DNA from: JAAYZQ01 sp034428935
Lineage (GTDB): Bacteria; Chloroflexota; Anaerolineae; JAAYZQ01
Length of the DNA: 62,566 nucleotides
NCBI GenBank assembly: GCA_034428935.1
Contig: DAOUHB010000157.1
Span: 1 to 62,566, forward strand
Direction: 5' to 3'
Of this stretch, positions 32,895 through 41,989 are shown in pieces (the stretch's first letter is position 1; each line of letters starts with the position of its first letter). The notes beneath the pieces are model-generated. The model had not been told where the DNA came from, did no database searches, and saw only the letters and a list, made by a program, of their open reading frames with translations. Both the position numbers and the translations under genes were made by a program.

Positions 32895-35144
32895 TTGGCT
32901 GGCGATAAAAAGGCATACGACAAGGCAATACAAGAGGGGCTCGATTTTGCCTGGGCGGGCAAGTGGGACAAGGCAGTCGCTTGTTACCGCAAGGCCCTCG
33001 CCCAGGACTCTGGCGATCCCACTGTCTACAGCCACCTGGGCCTCGCCTGCTTTGAGCTGGAGCGCTTTCCCGACGCGCTGGAGGCCTATGGCCAGGCCAG
33101 CCGCCTGGCGCCCGACGAGCCCGCTCCCCTGGCGCGCATCGCCGAGATCCACGAGCGCCTGGGGCAGCCCCATGCCGCGGCCGACGCCCTCTACTCGGCG
33201 TCCGAGATTCACCGCCGGCGCCTCGCCTGGACGCAGGCCATCCAGGCCCTGCAGCGCGCCCTCGATCTCTGTCCCGACCATCTCCGCTCGCGCCTGGCCC
33301 TGGCCGAGATCTTTCAGCAACTGGATCAGCCCAAGCGGGCGGTCAAGGAGTATCTGGCCCTGGCGCGCGTGCTACAGCGCCAGGGACAGGGCGAAAAGGC
33401 CCTCGATCAGTGCCGCACGGCCCTGGATCTAGAGCCCACCAACGCCGAGGCCCGCGCCCTGGCCGAGGCGTTGCAGATGGGCGCTCCGCCGGAAGAGATC
33501 GAGGTCGTGGCCCCGCCACCGGACGAAGGCGCCAGCCCGGCCGACATGGCCCGCGACAAGGCCCTGGAGGAGTTGGCGGGCATTCCCTTCGAGGACAGCC
33601 CCACCGAACCGGCAGCCGATATCCGCGACTTTGAAGGCGTGGCCGTTTCGGATCAGGCGCCCGTCAAGCCGACCCTCAGCCGCCCGCAGATCGACGCCCT
33701 GGTGGCCCAGGCCATCGACTTTCAGACGCGGGGCCTCATCGACGAGGCCATTGCGGGCTATACGCGGGCCATCGACGCCGGTGTGGATCGGCCGGCGGCG
33801 CACTTTAACCTCGGACTCCTCTACCAGCAAAAACTGCGCCTGGAGCCGGCCATCAACGAGTTCAAGAAGGCCGTGCGCCATCCCCAGTATAGCCTCGGCT
33901 GTCACTTTGCCCTGGGCGAGTGCTACAAGGCCCTGGGACGCATCGACGAAGCCCTGGAGCACTTTGTCCAGGTGCTCAAGATCGTGGACCTGGGGACCGT
34001 GCAGCGCGAGCAGGCCGACGACCTCATCCAGCTTTACGATGCCCTGGCCGACTCGTTCATCGCCAAGGGCGACCGGGAAAAGGCCATGACCTTTGCCAAC
34101 TCGCTCGTCGAGTTTCTCTCTTCCAAGGGGTGGGAGGACAAGGCCCGCGAGGCACGGCACCGGCTGGATAGCATGTCGGAAGAGGGCGTGACCATGAGCC
34201 TGGCCGAGGTCCTGGCCGCGCCCAGCGCCGAGAGCATCCTGGCCTCCATGTCGCTGAGCCAGGAGTACGTGCGGCGCGGCGCCCTCACCGCCGCCACCGA
34301 GGTTTGCTACCGGACCATCCAGATGGCGCCCACCTATCTGCCGCTCCATATGCGCCTGGCCGAGATCTTTGGCCAGGACGGGCGGATCGAAGACGCGGTG
34401 GACAAGTACCAGGTCGTGGCCGATCTCTACCTGGTTCGCGACGAGAAGCGCCAGGCCATCGGCGTCTACAAGCGCATGCTGCGCCTCATCCCCATGGACG
34501 TGGTTGTGCGCTCGCGGCTCATCGACCTGCTCATCAGCTCCGGCGAGATCGACCAGGCCCTGGACCAGTACTTTGCCCTGGCCGACGCCTACTACCAGAT
34601 GGCCCAGGTGGACAAGAGCCTGGAGAAATACGCCGAGGCGCTGCGCCTGGCGCCCCGCGCTTCCGACGAGAAGGCCTGCCGTGCCCGCCTGCTGCGCAAG
34701 ATGGCCGACATTCAGATGCGGAAGGCAAGCTGGCGCGAGGCCGCCGAACTCTACCGCCAACTGGTGGCCGTGGCCCCCGAAGACGAGCGGGCCCGGCTGC
34801 ACCTCATCGACCTCAACTACAAGCTGGGACGCGCCAAGGAGGCCGACGCCCAGACGGTGGCCATGGTGGGCTATTACCGGAAGCAGGGCCAGATGGAGCG
34901 CGCCCTTGCCCTGTTGCAGGAAGCGGTGCGGCTCCAGCCCCAGCAAATGGCCCTTCGCGCCCGCGTGGCGCGCGCCTACATCGACGCGGGCCTCCAGGAG
35001 CAGGCCATCCAGGAACTGGACATGCTGGGCGAGCTGCAGCTCGACGCAGGGTTGCGCGAGCAGGCCATGGCCACGGTGCGCTTTATCATCTCGCTGAAAC
35101 CAAAGAACATTGAAGCTTATCGTCAATTGCTGGCGCAGCTCTAG
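32895..35144 (+). CDS. Large TPR protein (749 aa)
   Basis: This 749-residue soluble protein is built from about 15 TPR-like units along its whole length (for example KWDKAVACYRKALAQDSGD and RIEDAVDKYQVVADLY). A charged, Pro/Glu-rich break at about residues 195-250 separates two superhelical halves. The start is a TTG at 32895, supported by GGAGGAGG four bases upstream. The frame is open far upstream but overlaps argF there. No enzyme domain is visible, so a scaffold role is assumed. It precedes cdaA by 70 bp. Confidence 0.82.
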   Translation: MAGDKKAYDKAIQEGLDFAWAGKWDKAVACYRKALAQDSGDPTVYSHLGLACFELERFPDALEAYGQASRLAPDEPAPLARIAEIHERLGQPHAAADALYSASEIHRRRLAWTQAIQALQRALDLCPDHLRSRLALAEIFQQLDQPKRAVKEYLALARVLQRQGQGEKALDQCRTALDLEPTNAEARALAEALQMGAPPEEIEVVAPPPDEGASPADMARDKALEELAGIPFEDSPTEPAADIRDFEGVAVSDQAPVKPTLSRPQIDALVAQAIDFQTRGLIDEAIAGYTRAIDAGVDRPAAHFNLGLLYQQKLRLEPAINEFKKAVRHPQYSLGCHFALGECYKALGRIDEALEHFVQVLKIVDLGTVQREQADDLIQLYDALADSFIAKGDREKAMTFANSLVEFLSSKGWEDKAREARHRLDSMSEEGVTMSLAEVLAAPSAESILASMSLSQEYVRRGALTAATEVCYRTIQMAPTYLPLHMRLAEIFGQDGRIEDAVDKYQVVADLYLVRDEKRQAIGVYKRMLRLIPMDVVVRSRLIDLLISSGEIDQALDQYFALADAYYQMAQVDKSLEKYAEALRLAPRASDEKACRARLLRKMADIQMRKASWREAAELYRQLVAVAPEDERARLHLIDLNYKLGRAKEADAQTVAMVGYYRKQGQMERALALLQEAVRLQPQQMALRARVARAYIDAGLQEQAIQELDMLGELQLDAGLREQAMATVRFIISLKPKNIEAYRQLLAQL

Positions 35145-35214
35145 CTCGTTTTCGCAGCCGGCCGCCGAAAGTCGAGGATCGGGGCGGCTGGGGCGCGCGC
35201 GGGAGTATTGATTC

Positions 35215-36015
35215 GTGTCGGATGTCTTGTGGGTCCTGTCTCACATCCAGGTCACCGATGTCATAGACATTCTGCTGGTGGCCGTGGTGTTCTACCTGCT
35301 GTTTTCCCTGGCCCAGGGTACACAGGCCGTTCAGTTGCTGCGAGGTATGGTCCTGGTCATCCTCGTTGCCTTCCTGGCCAGCCAGATTCTGCCCTTCCAG
35401 GGCTTTAGCTGGCTGGTCAGCACGGCCCTGCCCGCCTTGCTCATTGCCATCCCCGTCATCTTTCAGCCCGAGCTGCGCCGCGCCCTGGAACGGCTGGGCC
35501 GGACGGGCGGGCTATTGCTGCGCGTTCAGCAGGAAGAAGAGATGGAGCGCATCATCGACGAGGTGACCCGGGCCGTGCATCGCCTGGCCGGCGAGCGGCA
35601 CGGGGCGCTCATTGTCTTTGAACGAGAGACGGGCCTGCAAGAGTTTATCGAGACGGGCGTGGAGATCAATGCAGAGGTCAGGGCCGAGCTGCTGCGTACC
35701 ATCTTTCATCCCAATACGGCCCTCCACGACAAGGCCGTCATCATTCGCGAGGACAAGATCGTCGCTGCCAGCAGCATGCTGCCGGCCAGCCACAACCCGC
35801 AATACAGCGGCCTGGGCACCCGCCACCGGGCGGCCATCGGCCTGACGGAGGAAAGCGACGCCCTGGTGGTGGTCGTCTCGGAAGAGACCGGGATCGTGTC
35901 GGTGGCCTATAACGGCAGGATGGTGCGCCGCATGGACGCCAACCGCCTGCGAAACGTGCTGTTGGCCTTCTTTCAGCACCGCCTGGGTGGCCGCGGCTGG
36001 GCGAGCAAGGTCTAG
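35215..36015 (+). CDS. cdaA: Diadenylate cyclase CdaA (membrane-bound)
   Basis: This 266-residue CdaA-type enzyme makes c-di-AMP from two ATP. Three membrane helices (about 14-85) are followed by a short linker helix and the DAC domain. LGTRHRAAIG (RHR motif) and VVVSEETGIVSVA are intact. The other signature normally reads LHDGAVII but here is ALHDKAVII: the Asp is kept and the Gly is Lys. The GTG at 35215 is the start giving the family N-terminus. The usual partners cdaR and glmM are not in this window. Strong family match; activity needs checking because of the motif change. Confidence 0.9.
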   Translation: MSDVLWVLSHIQVTDVIDILLVAVVFYLLFSLAQGTQAVQLLRGMVLVILVAFLASQILPFQGFSWLVSTALPALLIAIPVIFQPELRRALERLGRTGGLLLRVQQEEEMERIIDEVTRAVHRLAGERHGALIVFERETGLQEFIETGVEINAEVRAELLRTIFHPNTALHDKAVIIREDKIVAASSMLPASHNPQYSGLGTRHRAAIGLTEESDALVVVVSEETGIVSVAYNGRMVRRMDANRLRNVLLAFFQHRLGGRGWASKV

Positions 36016-36094
36016 GAGCGTGCGGTTGTCGAGGCGCGTGGTCCCGGGGGATAGGGCTCGTTCGGGGGCGGCGATGGCGACGCTAGTTGGCCTG

Positions 36095-36646
36095 TTAGCG
36101 CGTCAGCGCCTCTTCCAGGGCCTGGGCCAGCTCCCCGCTGCTGACGGAACCCAGAAAGTGGCGCACCAGCAGCCCCTGGCGATCGATGACAAAGGTCTCC
36201 GGCACGCCCGTCACGCCATAGGCGCGGGCGATGCGGTTTCCCGTGTCGGCGCTGCTGGGGAAGGTGATGCCAAACTCGTCGACAAAGGCCCTTGCCTTCG
36301 ACGTGGCGTCCTTGTAGGCGATGGCATAGAACTGGACGTCGCGCTCTCGATAATCCTGCCAGATCGCCTCCAGGTCGCCGGCCTCTTCGCGACAGGGGCT
36401 GCACCAACTGGCAAAAAAGTTGACGACGACGACCTGGCCTGGCTGGCCGTTGAGAGCCATGGCCGTGCCGTCGAATGCGGTGAGCTGAAAGGACGGCACC
36501 TCGCTGCCGGGCAGTGGCGCAGACGATGGGCCTGTGAGCAGCGAGTAGCCCAGGAGCAGCACGACGACCAGTCCGACGGCAGCGGCGGCAGTCCCAACCG
36601 GCGACCTGCGCCGCGGCTGCGGCAGGTTGGTGTCTGGAATTTGCAT
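36095..36646 (-). CDS. TlpA/ResA-like membrane-anchored thiol-disulfide oxidoreductase
   Basis: A 183-residue protein with a cytoplasmic N-terminus, one membrane anchor (about 18-40) and an outside thioredoxin domain of the TlpA/ResA/CcmG type. The active site is NFFASWCSPCREEAGDL, the cis-proline is in VTGVPETFVID, and the family beta insert is also present. Such proteins reduce disulfides outside the membrane, often haem-binding cysteines during cytochrome c maturation. The ATG at 36646 has GGGAGAG upstream and follows a good promoter. A CcmC-like gene lies divergently 120 bp away, which supports a cytochrome c role. Confidence 0.9.
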   Translation of the reverse strand: MQIPDTNLPQPRRRSPVGTAAAAVGLVVVLLLGYSLLTGPSSAPLPGSEVPSFQLTAFDGTAMALNGQPGQVVVVNFFASWCSPCREEAGDLEAIWQDYRERDVQFYAIAYKDATSKARAFVDEFGITFPSSADTGNRIARAYGVTGVPETFVIDRQGLLVRHFLGSVSSGELAQALEEALTR

Positions 36647-36674
36647 TGCTTCTCTCCCGGCTTCCATGGGGCGC

Positions 36675-36703
36675 ATTGTACCTCACTTTGCCGGCCCTGT
36701 CCA
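36675..36703 (-). promoter_or_regulatory. Promoter of the TlpA-like gene
   Basis: On the minus strand TGGACA (36698-36703), a 17-bp spacer and TACAAT (36675-36680), about 30 bp before the ATG. Confidence 0.65.
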
Positions 36704-36765
36704 GCCCGGCCCCGTCTTTCGGCGCAGGTGCGGCAGGGCCGGGATAACGCCGTGTAGGAGATGTC

Positions 36766-37494
36766 GTGACGACCCGAGAGTATAGCCTGTTCGAACTGCA
36801 AAGCCTGAAAGGACGCCTCCTGCCGCTGCTGGCCGGCGTACTGGGCCTGCTGCTCATCGTTTGGGTGGTGGTCGCCCCGGCCGAGTCCAGGCTGGGGAGT
36901 GTCGTCAAGCTCGTGTACGTCCACGGAGCCCTGGTGTGGGCCGGCCTGCTCACCTTCAGCCTCGCCGGCCTCCTGGGGCTGGTGGCCCTGGCTCTGCGCC
37001 TCACGGGCCCCGCCACGGGCCGCGCCGCCCCCTGGCTGCGCGGCGCCCGGAGCGCGGGCCTGGCGGCCCTCGTGGTGTGGATCGTGTACGTCCTGTCGTC
37101 CATGGCCGTCACCGGGCTGACGTGGGGACAGTGGATCGCCTGGGGCGAGCCACGGGTGCGGGCGACGGCGGCCATCCTGGTGGCGGCGCTGGTGCTGAAC
37201 GCCGTCGTCCGCCTGGTCGACCACCCGGACCTGACGGCCCTGGTGCAGGTGTTGATGGGCATTGCGCCCTGGGTGGTCGTCAGCCGCGCCCAGGCCATTC
37301 GCCACCCGGTGGATCCAATCGGCGGGTCCACCTCGACGTCGATCCAGGGGTTTTACCTGCTCATCGTCGTCACCGTGATAGCCCTGGCGCTGACACTCGT
37401 CGCCTGGCTGTGGGCCGGCGCCGAGCTGGCGCCCGAGCGACGACGGCGAGGACCGGGCCCCGACCATGATAGAACAGCCACAACTGGAACGTGA
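36766..37494 (+). CDS. CcmC-like integral membrane protein (242 aa)
   Basis: A 242-residue membrane protein with about six helices. KLVYVHGALVWAG near residues 48-60 and MAVTGLTWGQWIAWGEPRVRA, cited in part near 113-133, resemble the CcmC haem-handling family. In that family KxxYxHVPxAW and a tryptophan-rich WGTWWxWDxRLT loop surround the haem. Here the loop keeps W-G-x-W and an arginine but lacks the full WxWD signature. The GTG at 36766 has AGGAG upstream. Divergent from the TlpA-like gene and 12 bp ahead of the nnr gene. A CcmC-related role is likely but not certain. Confidence 0.6.
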   Translation: MTTREYSLFELQSLKGRLLPLLAGVLGLLLIVWVVVAPAESRLGSVVKLVYVHGALVWAGLLTFSLAGLLGLVALALRLTGPATGRAAPWLRGARSAGLAALVVWIVYVLSSMAVTGLTWGQWIAWGEPRVRATAAILVAALVLNAVVRLVDHPDLTALVQVLMGIAPWVVVSRAQAIRHPVDPIGGSTSTSIQGFYLLIVVTVIALALTLVAWLWAGAELAPERRRRGPGPDHDRTATTGT

Positions 37495-37506
37495 GGACAA
37501 AAAAGG

Positions 37507-39177
37507 ATGAACCCTGTCAAGATCATAACCGTGGAAAAGAGCCGGGAGCTGGAAAAGGCAGCCGACGAAGGCGGCCTGAGCTTTGCCCGGATGATGGAGA
37601 ACGCCGGGCGGGCCACGGCCCGCGCCGTTGAGCAGCTCCTGGCGCCGCGCGACCGGCGCGTGGTCGTCCTCGTCGGCCCGGGCAACAACGGCGGCGACGG
37701 CCTGGTGGCGGCCCACTACCTGGCACAGGTGGGTGCCCGGGTGACCTGTTACCTGTGGAAGCGCGAGGCGGCGGGGGATGACAACCTGGAGCGCGTGCAG
37801 GCCGGCGGGCTGCCGGTCGTCTGGGCCGAGGACGACGGCGACCACGAGGCCCTGCGCGGGCTGCTGCAAGGAGCCGACGTGGTGGTCGACGCCCTGCTGG
37901 GCGTCGGCGTCTCGCTGCCGCTGCGCGACAACCTCCGCTCCCTGCTGGAAACCGTGAACGCGAGCCTGGGCGAGCGGCGCGGAGCGGCAGAGCTGGCCCA
38001 CGCGGTGCCGGGCGCCGGGCTGATGGCCGCGCCCCTGGTGGTCGCCGTGGATTGCCCCACCGGCCTGGACTCGGACACCGGCGAGGTGGACCCCGCCACC
38101 CTCCAGGCCGACGTGACGGTTACCTTTGCCCATCCGAAGGTGGGGCTGCTGCGTTTTCCCGGGGCAGGCAAGGTGGGCCGCATCGTCGTGGCCGACATCG
38201 GCATTCCCGCCGACCTGGCCGCCGACGTGGACCTGGAGATGGCCACGGCCGAGACGGTGGCCGCCTGGCTGCCCGAGCGCTCGCCCTCATCGCACAAGGG
38301 CACCTTCGGGCGGGTCCTCGTCGTTGCCGGCTCGGTGAACTATGTGGGCGCCGCTGCCCTGGCCGGATCGGGCGCCAAGCGGGTGGGCGCCGGCCTGGTG
38401 ACCATGGCCCTGCCGGGCCCCATTCAGTCGGCCGTGGCGGCCAACCTGGCCGAAGCCACTTACCTGCTGCTGCCCCACGACATGGGCGTCGTCAACAGCG
38501 GCGCCGTCCAGGTGGTGCGCGAGCGCATGGGCGATTACGACGCCTTGCTCCTGGGCCCGGGGCTCAGCCAGGAGGACGAAACCGTGGCCTTTGTGCAGAC
38601 CTTCCTGGGCCTGCACCGCAGGGAGCGCCGGGGGCGCCTGGGCTTTGTCGAGCGCTCCGAACCGGAGGGCGAGGAGCAGCCGGCCCCGCCGCCCCTCGTC
38701 GTCGATGCCGATGGCCTCAACGCCCTGGCCCAGGTGCCGGACTGGTGGCGCTCGCTGCCGCCCGGCACTATATTGACGCCGCACCCGGGCGAGATGGCCC
38801 GCCTGGTGGGCGGCGACGCGACCGCCGCCGAGGTCCAGGCCGACCGCGAGGGCATGGCGCGGCGCATGGCCGGGGAGTGGGGCGCCGTGGTCGTGCTCAA
38901 GGGCGCCCTGACCGTCGTCGCCGCGCCCGATGGCCGGGCCATGGTCCAGCCCTTTGCCAACCCGGGCCTGGCCACGGCCGGTACGGGTGACGTGCTGGCG
39001 GGCGCCATCGCCGGCCTGAGGGCCCAGGGCCTGGAGGCCTTTGAGGCGGCCGTCGTCGGGGCCTACGTGCACGGCCTGGCGGGCGAGCTGGCCCGTGACG
39101 AGCTGGGTGAGATGGGCATGGTGGCCGGCGATCTGCCGCCTCGCCTGCCCCTGGCGCTGCGGCGCATCCGCGCCTGA
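37507..39177 (+). CDS. nnr: Bifunctional NAD(P)H-hydrate epimerase / ADP-dependent dehydratase
   Basis: This 556-residue repair enzyme restores hydrated NAD(P)H. The N-terminal YjeF epimerase domain (about 1-235) has MMENAGRATARAVEQ, the VGPGNNGGDGLVAA loop and AVDCPTGLDSDTGEV. The C-terminal ribokinase-like dehydratase domain (about 245-556) has SHKGTFGRVLVVAGS, TPHPGEMARL and the catalytic AGTGDVLAG. An acidic, proline-containing insert (RSEPEGEEQPAPPP) sits in the C-terminal domain. Length and order are as in E. coli Nnr. It is followed by the phosphate acyltransferase gene after 9 bp. Confidence 0.95.
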   Translation: MNPVKIITVEKSRELEKAADEGGLSFARMMENAGRATARAVEQLLAPRDRRVVVLVGPGNNGGDGLVAAHYLAQVGARVTCYLWKREAAGDDNLERVQAGGLPVVWAEDDGDHEALRGLLQGADVVVDALLGVGVSLPLRDNLRSLLETVNASLGERRGAAELAHAVPGAGLMAAPLVVAVDCPTGLDSDTGEVDPATLQADVTVTFAHPKVGLLRFPGAGKVGRIVVADIGIPADLAADVDLEMATAETVAAWLPERSPSSHKGTFGRVLVVAGSVNYVGAAALAGSGAKRVGAGLVTMALPGPIQSAVAANLAEATYLLLPHDMGVVNSGAVQVVRERMGDYDALLLGPGLSQEDETVAFVQTFLGLHRRERRGRLGFVERSEPEGEEQPAPPPLVVDADGLNALAQVPDWWRSLPPGTILTPHPGEMARLVGGDATAAEVQADREGMARRMAGEWGAVVVLKGALTVVAAPDGRAMVQPFANPGLATAGTGDVLAGAIAGLRAQGLEAFEAAVVGAYVHGLAGELARDELGEMGMVAGDLPPRLPLALRRIRA

Positions 39178-39186
39178 GGAGGGACC

Positions 39187-40110
39187 TTGATACGCAAGCT
39201 ACAGGAATTGATCAACCTGGCGCGCAAGAGCCCGCCCACGCGGGTGGCGGTGGCCGCGGCGGCCCACGAGCTGGTGCTGGAATCGGTGCAGCGCGCCGTT
39301 GACCTGGGACTGATCGAGCCGATCCTCGTGGGCCGCGAGGATGATATCCGCGAGCGGGCCGAGGCCCTGGGCTGGAGGCTGCGCGACGACCAGATTGTGG
39401 GCACGCCGACCAACACCGCCGCGGCCACGGCAGCGGTGGACCTGGTGCGCGAAGGCCGCGCCCAGGTTCTGATGAAGGGCTACCTGCACACCGACGAAAT
39501 GCTGAAAGCCGTGCTGCGGCAGGACGTGGGGCTGAGAACCGACCGGCTCCTGAGCCACGTCTTTATCCTGGAAGTGCCCACCTACCACAAGTTGCTGCTC
39601 ATCACCGACGCGGCCATTAACATAACTCCCGACATCGCCAAGAAGGCGGTCATCACCCAGAATGCCGTCGACCTGGCGCGCAAGCTGGGGGTCGAGGTGC
39701 CCAAGGTGGCGGCCCTGTCGTCCATCGAGACGGTGAACCCCAACATTCCCTCCACGGTACACGCTGCCTGCCTGAGCAAGATGGCCGAGAGGGGCCAGAT
39801 CAAGGGGGCCATCGTAGACGGGCCGCTGGCCTTTGACAATGCCATCTCGGCCGAGGCGGCCAGCGACAAGGGGATCAATAGCCCGGTGTCGGGCGACGTG
39901 GACGTGGTCGTCGTGCCCGATCTGGACGCCGGCAACATCCTGTCCAAGAACCTGGAGTACCTGGCCTCGGCCCAGATGGCGGGGATCGTCCTGGGCGCCA
40001 CGGCCCCGGTGGTGCTCACCTCGCGCTCCGATCCGCCCCGGGCGCGGGTCTATTCCCTGGCCCTTGCCGGCTTGTTGGCCAGGGGCGGGGCCTTCAGCAA
40101 CGAGGAATGA
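39187..40110 (+). CDS. Phosphate acetyl/butyryltransferase family protein
   Basis: A 307-residue enzyme of the Pta/Ptb family, which swaps acyl groups between CoA and phosphate. VLMKGYLHTDEMLKAVL, LSHVFILEVPTYHKLL and GPLAFDNAISAEAA-type segments match the phosphate butyryltransferase branch more than the acetyl branch. The TTG at 39187 is supported by GAGGAGGGACC. No butyrate kinase gene is adjacent in this window, so the physiological acyl group is open. It lies in a compact plus-strand run with nnr before it and an M20 peptidase after it. Confidence 0.85.
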   Translation: MIRKLQELINLARKSPPTRVAVAAAAHELVLESVQRAVDLGLIEPILVGREDDIRERAEALGWRLRDDQIVGTPTNTAAATAAVDLVREGRAQVLMKGYLHTDEMLKAVLRQDVGLRTDRLLSHVFILEVPTYHKLLLITDAAINITPDIAKKAVITQNAVDLARKLGVEVPKVAALSSIETVNPNIPSTVHAACLSKMAERGQIKGAIVDGPLAFDNAISAEAASDKGINSPVSGDVDVVVVPDLDAGNILSKNLEYLASAQMAGIVLGATAPVVLTSRSDPPRARVYSLALAGLLARGGAFSNEE

Positions 40111-40136
40111 GCCATTCCAACCCATCAGGAGAGGAC

Positions 40137-41471
40137 ATGCAGCCTTTTCAAGCGTACGTCGATGCCAATCGTGACCGATTTCTGGATGAGCTAAAGGCCT
40201 TTTGCGCCCAGCCGAGCATTGCTGCCACCGGGGAGGGCCTGCAGGAGATGGCGGGCCTGGTGCATACGCGCCTGCAGCGCCTGGGTGCCGTGGTGCGCCG
40301 CTACGAGGTGGGGGGCAGCCCGCCCATCCTCTATGCCGAGCTGGGCCAGGGGCCGCGGACGCTCCTCGTCTACAACCACTATGACGTCCAGCCGCCCGAT
40401 CCCCTGGACGAGTGGCACTCGCCCCCTTTCGAACCCCAGGTTCGTGACGGATACGTCTATGCCCGGGGCGTGGCCGACGACAAGGGCGACCTTCTCTGCC
40501 GCTTGCAGGCCATTGAGGCCTACCAGGAGGTGTACGGGGGGCTGCCCCTGCACCTGAAATTCCTCATCGAGGGCGAAGAGGAGGTCGGCAGCCCGCACCT
40601 GGAGGTCTTTGCCGAGCAACGCCCCGACTTTCTGGAGGCCGACGGTTGCCTGTGGGAGACGGGTGAAAAGGACAGCGCCGGGCGGTTCGTGCTGACCCTG
40701 GGCGTCAAGGGCATCTGCTACGTTGAGCTTTCGGTCCGGACGGCCAACACTGACATGCACTCCATGTGGGGCGGGATCGTGCCCAACGCCGCGTGGCGCC
40801 TGGTATGGGCCCTCAACACCCTGAAGAACGAGGCCGACGAGATCCAGATCGATGGCCTGATGGACCACGTCCGGCCGCCGACCGAGGCGGAGCGGGCGCA
40901 CCTGGCAGCGCTGCCGTTTGACGAGGACCAGATGCGGGAGAATTCTGGCTTCTCGGGCTATGTGCGGGGGCTATCGGGGGTCGATCTACTGGCCAAGCAC
41001 TTTTACGAGCCCACATGTACCATCTGCGGCCTGAAATCGGGCTACATCGGGGCGGGCGGCAAGACGGTGCTGCCCAGCACGGCCCAGGCCAAGGTAGACG
41101 TCCGCCTCGTGCCCGACCTGACTCCCGAACTGGCCCAGGATTTGCTGCGCGCCCACCTGGACCGCCGTGGCTTTCACGACGTCGAGATCCAGTGCCTGAA
41201 CGGCATCCGCCCGGCGCGGAGCGCCTTCGACTCGCCCTTTGTCCGGGCCTGCGCCGCGGCCGCCCGGGCCACGTACGGCAGCGAGCCCCTCGTCTATCCC
41301 ACCAGCCCGGGCAGTGGGCCGCTCTACACCCTGGCCCGGGAGACCCCGGCCGTCATGGCCGGCGTGGCGAATGCCAACTCGCGCCTGCACGCGCCCAACG
41401 AGAACGTCCGCCTGGAAGACTACTACGAGGGGATCCGGTTCGTCGGCGAGCTGATCCGGGAGTTGGCCTGA
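40137..41471 (+). CDS. M20 family metallopeptidase (dipeptidase-like)
   Basis: This 444-residue M20 peptidase has a catalytic domain interrupted by a lid/dimerisation domain. Metal ligands are seen in YNHYDVQPPDPLDEW (His), RGVADDKGD (bridging Asp), EGEEEVGSPH (catalytic Glu and ligand Glu) and near the C-terminus HAPNENVRLEDYYEG (His). These fit the M20A carnosinase/dipeptidase-like branch that hydrolyses short peptides. The ATG at 40137 has AGGAGAGG upstream. An earlier ATG at 40107, overlapping the stop of the preceding gene, would add ten residues. Confidence 0.92.
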   Translation: MQPFQAYVDANRDRFLDELKAFCAQPSIAATGEGLQEMAGLVHTRLQRLGAVVRRYEVGGSPPILYAELGQGPRTLLVYNHYDVQPPDPLDEWHSPPFEPQVRDGYVYARGVADDKGDLLCRLQAIEAYQEVYGGLPLHLKFLIEGEEEVGSPHLEVFAEQRPDFLEADGCLWETGEKDSAGRFVLTLGVKGICYVELSVRTANTDMHSMWGGIVPNAAWRLVWALNTLKNEADEIQIDGLMDHVRPPTEAERAHLAALPFDEDQMRENSGFSGYVRGLSGVDLLAKHFYEPTCTICGLKSGYIGAGGKTVLPSTAQAKVDVRLVPDLTPELAQDLLRAHLDRRGFHDVEIQCLNGIRPARSAFDSPFVRACAAAARATYGSEPLVYPTSPGSGPLYTLARETPAVMAGVANANSRLHAPNENVRLEDYYEGIRFVGELIRELA

Positions 41472-41540
41472 GGGCCCGCGCTCGCCTTGTCGGGGCGGCG
41501 CCTTGCGGCGCCATGTTTGGAGTGTTTGGAGGGAGAGCTG

Positions 41541-41960
41541 ATGAAGAGCTACCGCAAAGAGTTGTGGTTCAACGTCCCCAATCGACGCGGATTCATCAAC
41601 ATCACACCACAGGTGCAAGAGGCACTGCGGGAGAGCGGGGTGCAGGAGGGCCTGTGCCTTGTTAACGCGATGCACATCACCGCCTCGGTGTTTATCAACG
41701 ACGACGAAAGTGGACTCCACGCGGATTATGAGAAGTGGCTGGAGGGCTTGGCGCCCCACGCGCCGACGAGCCAGTACCTGCACAACCGCACCGGCGAGGA
41801 CAATGCCGACGCCCACCTGAAGCGGCAGGTCATGGGCCGCGAGGTGGTGGTGGCCATCACCAACGGCAAGCTCGACTTTGGCCCGTGGGAGCAGATCTTT
41901 TACGGCGAGTTTGACGGGCGGCGGCGGAAGCGGGTGCTGGTCAAGATTGTCGGGGAGTAA
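41541..41960 (+). CDS. YjbQ family protein
   Basis: This 139-residue YjbQ/UPF0047 protein belongs to a small trimeric metal-binding family annotated as secondary thiamine-phosphate synthase; its true role is unclear. HITASVFINDDESGLHADYE, YLHNRTGEDNADAHL and NGKLDFGPWEQIFYGEFDG are the conserved blocks with His and Asp ligands. Start ATG 41541 gives the family N-terminus, with GGAGGGAGAGC upstream. A mutated partial second copy of this gene lies 1.9 kb downstream. Confidence 0.92.
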   Translation: MKSYRKELWFNVPNRRGFINITPQVQEALRESGVQEGLCLVNAMHITASVFINDDESGLHADYEKWLEGLAPHAPTSQYLHNRTGEDNADAHLKRQVMGREVVVAITNGKLDFGPWEQIFYGEFDGRRRKRVLVKIVGE

Positions 41961-41989
41961 CTCAATCTAAAGCCGTTAGGGAGGAGAAT

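Noticed and set aside
40420..40450. TTCGAACCCC, resembling a tRNA T-arm
   Set aside because: It lies inside the M20 peptidase gene and has no surrounding cloverleaf.
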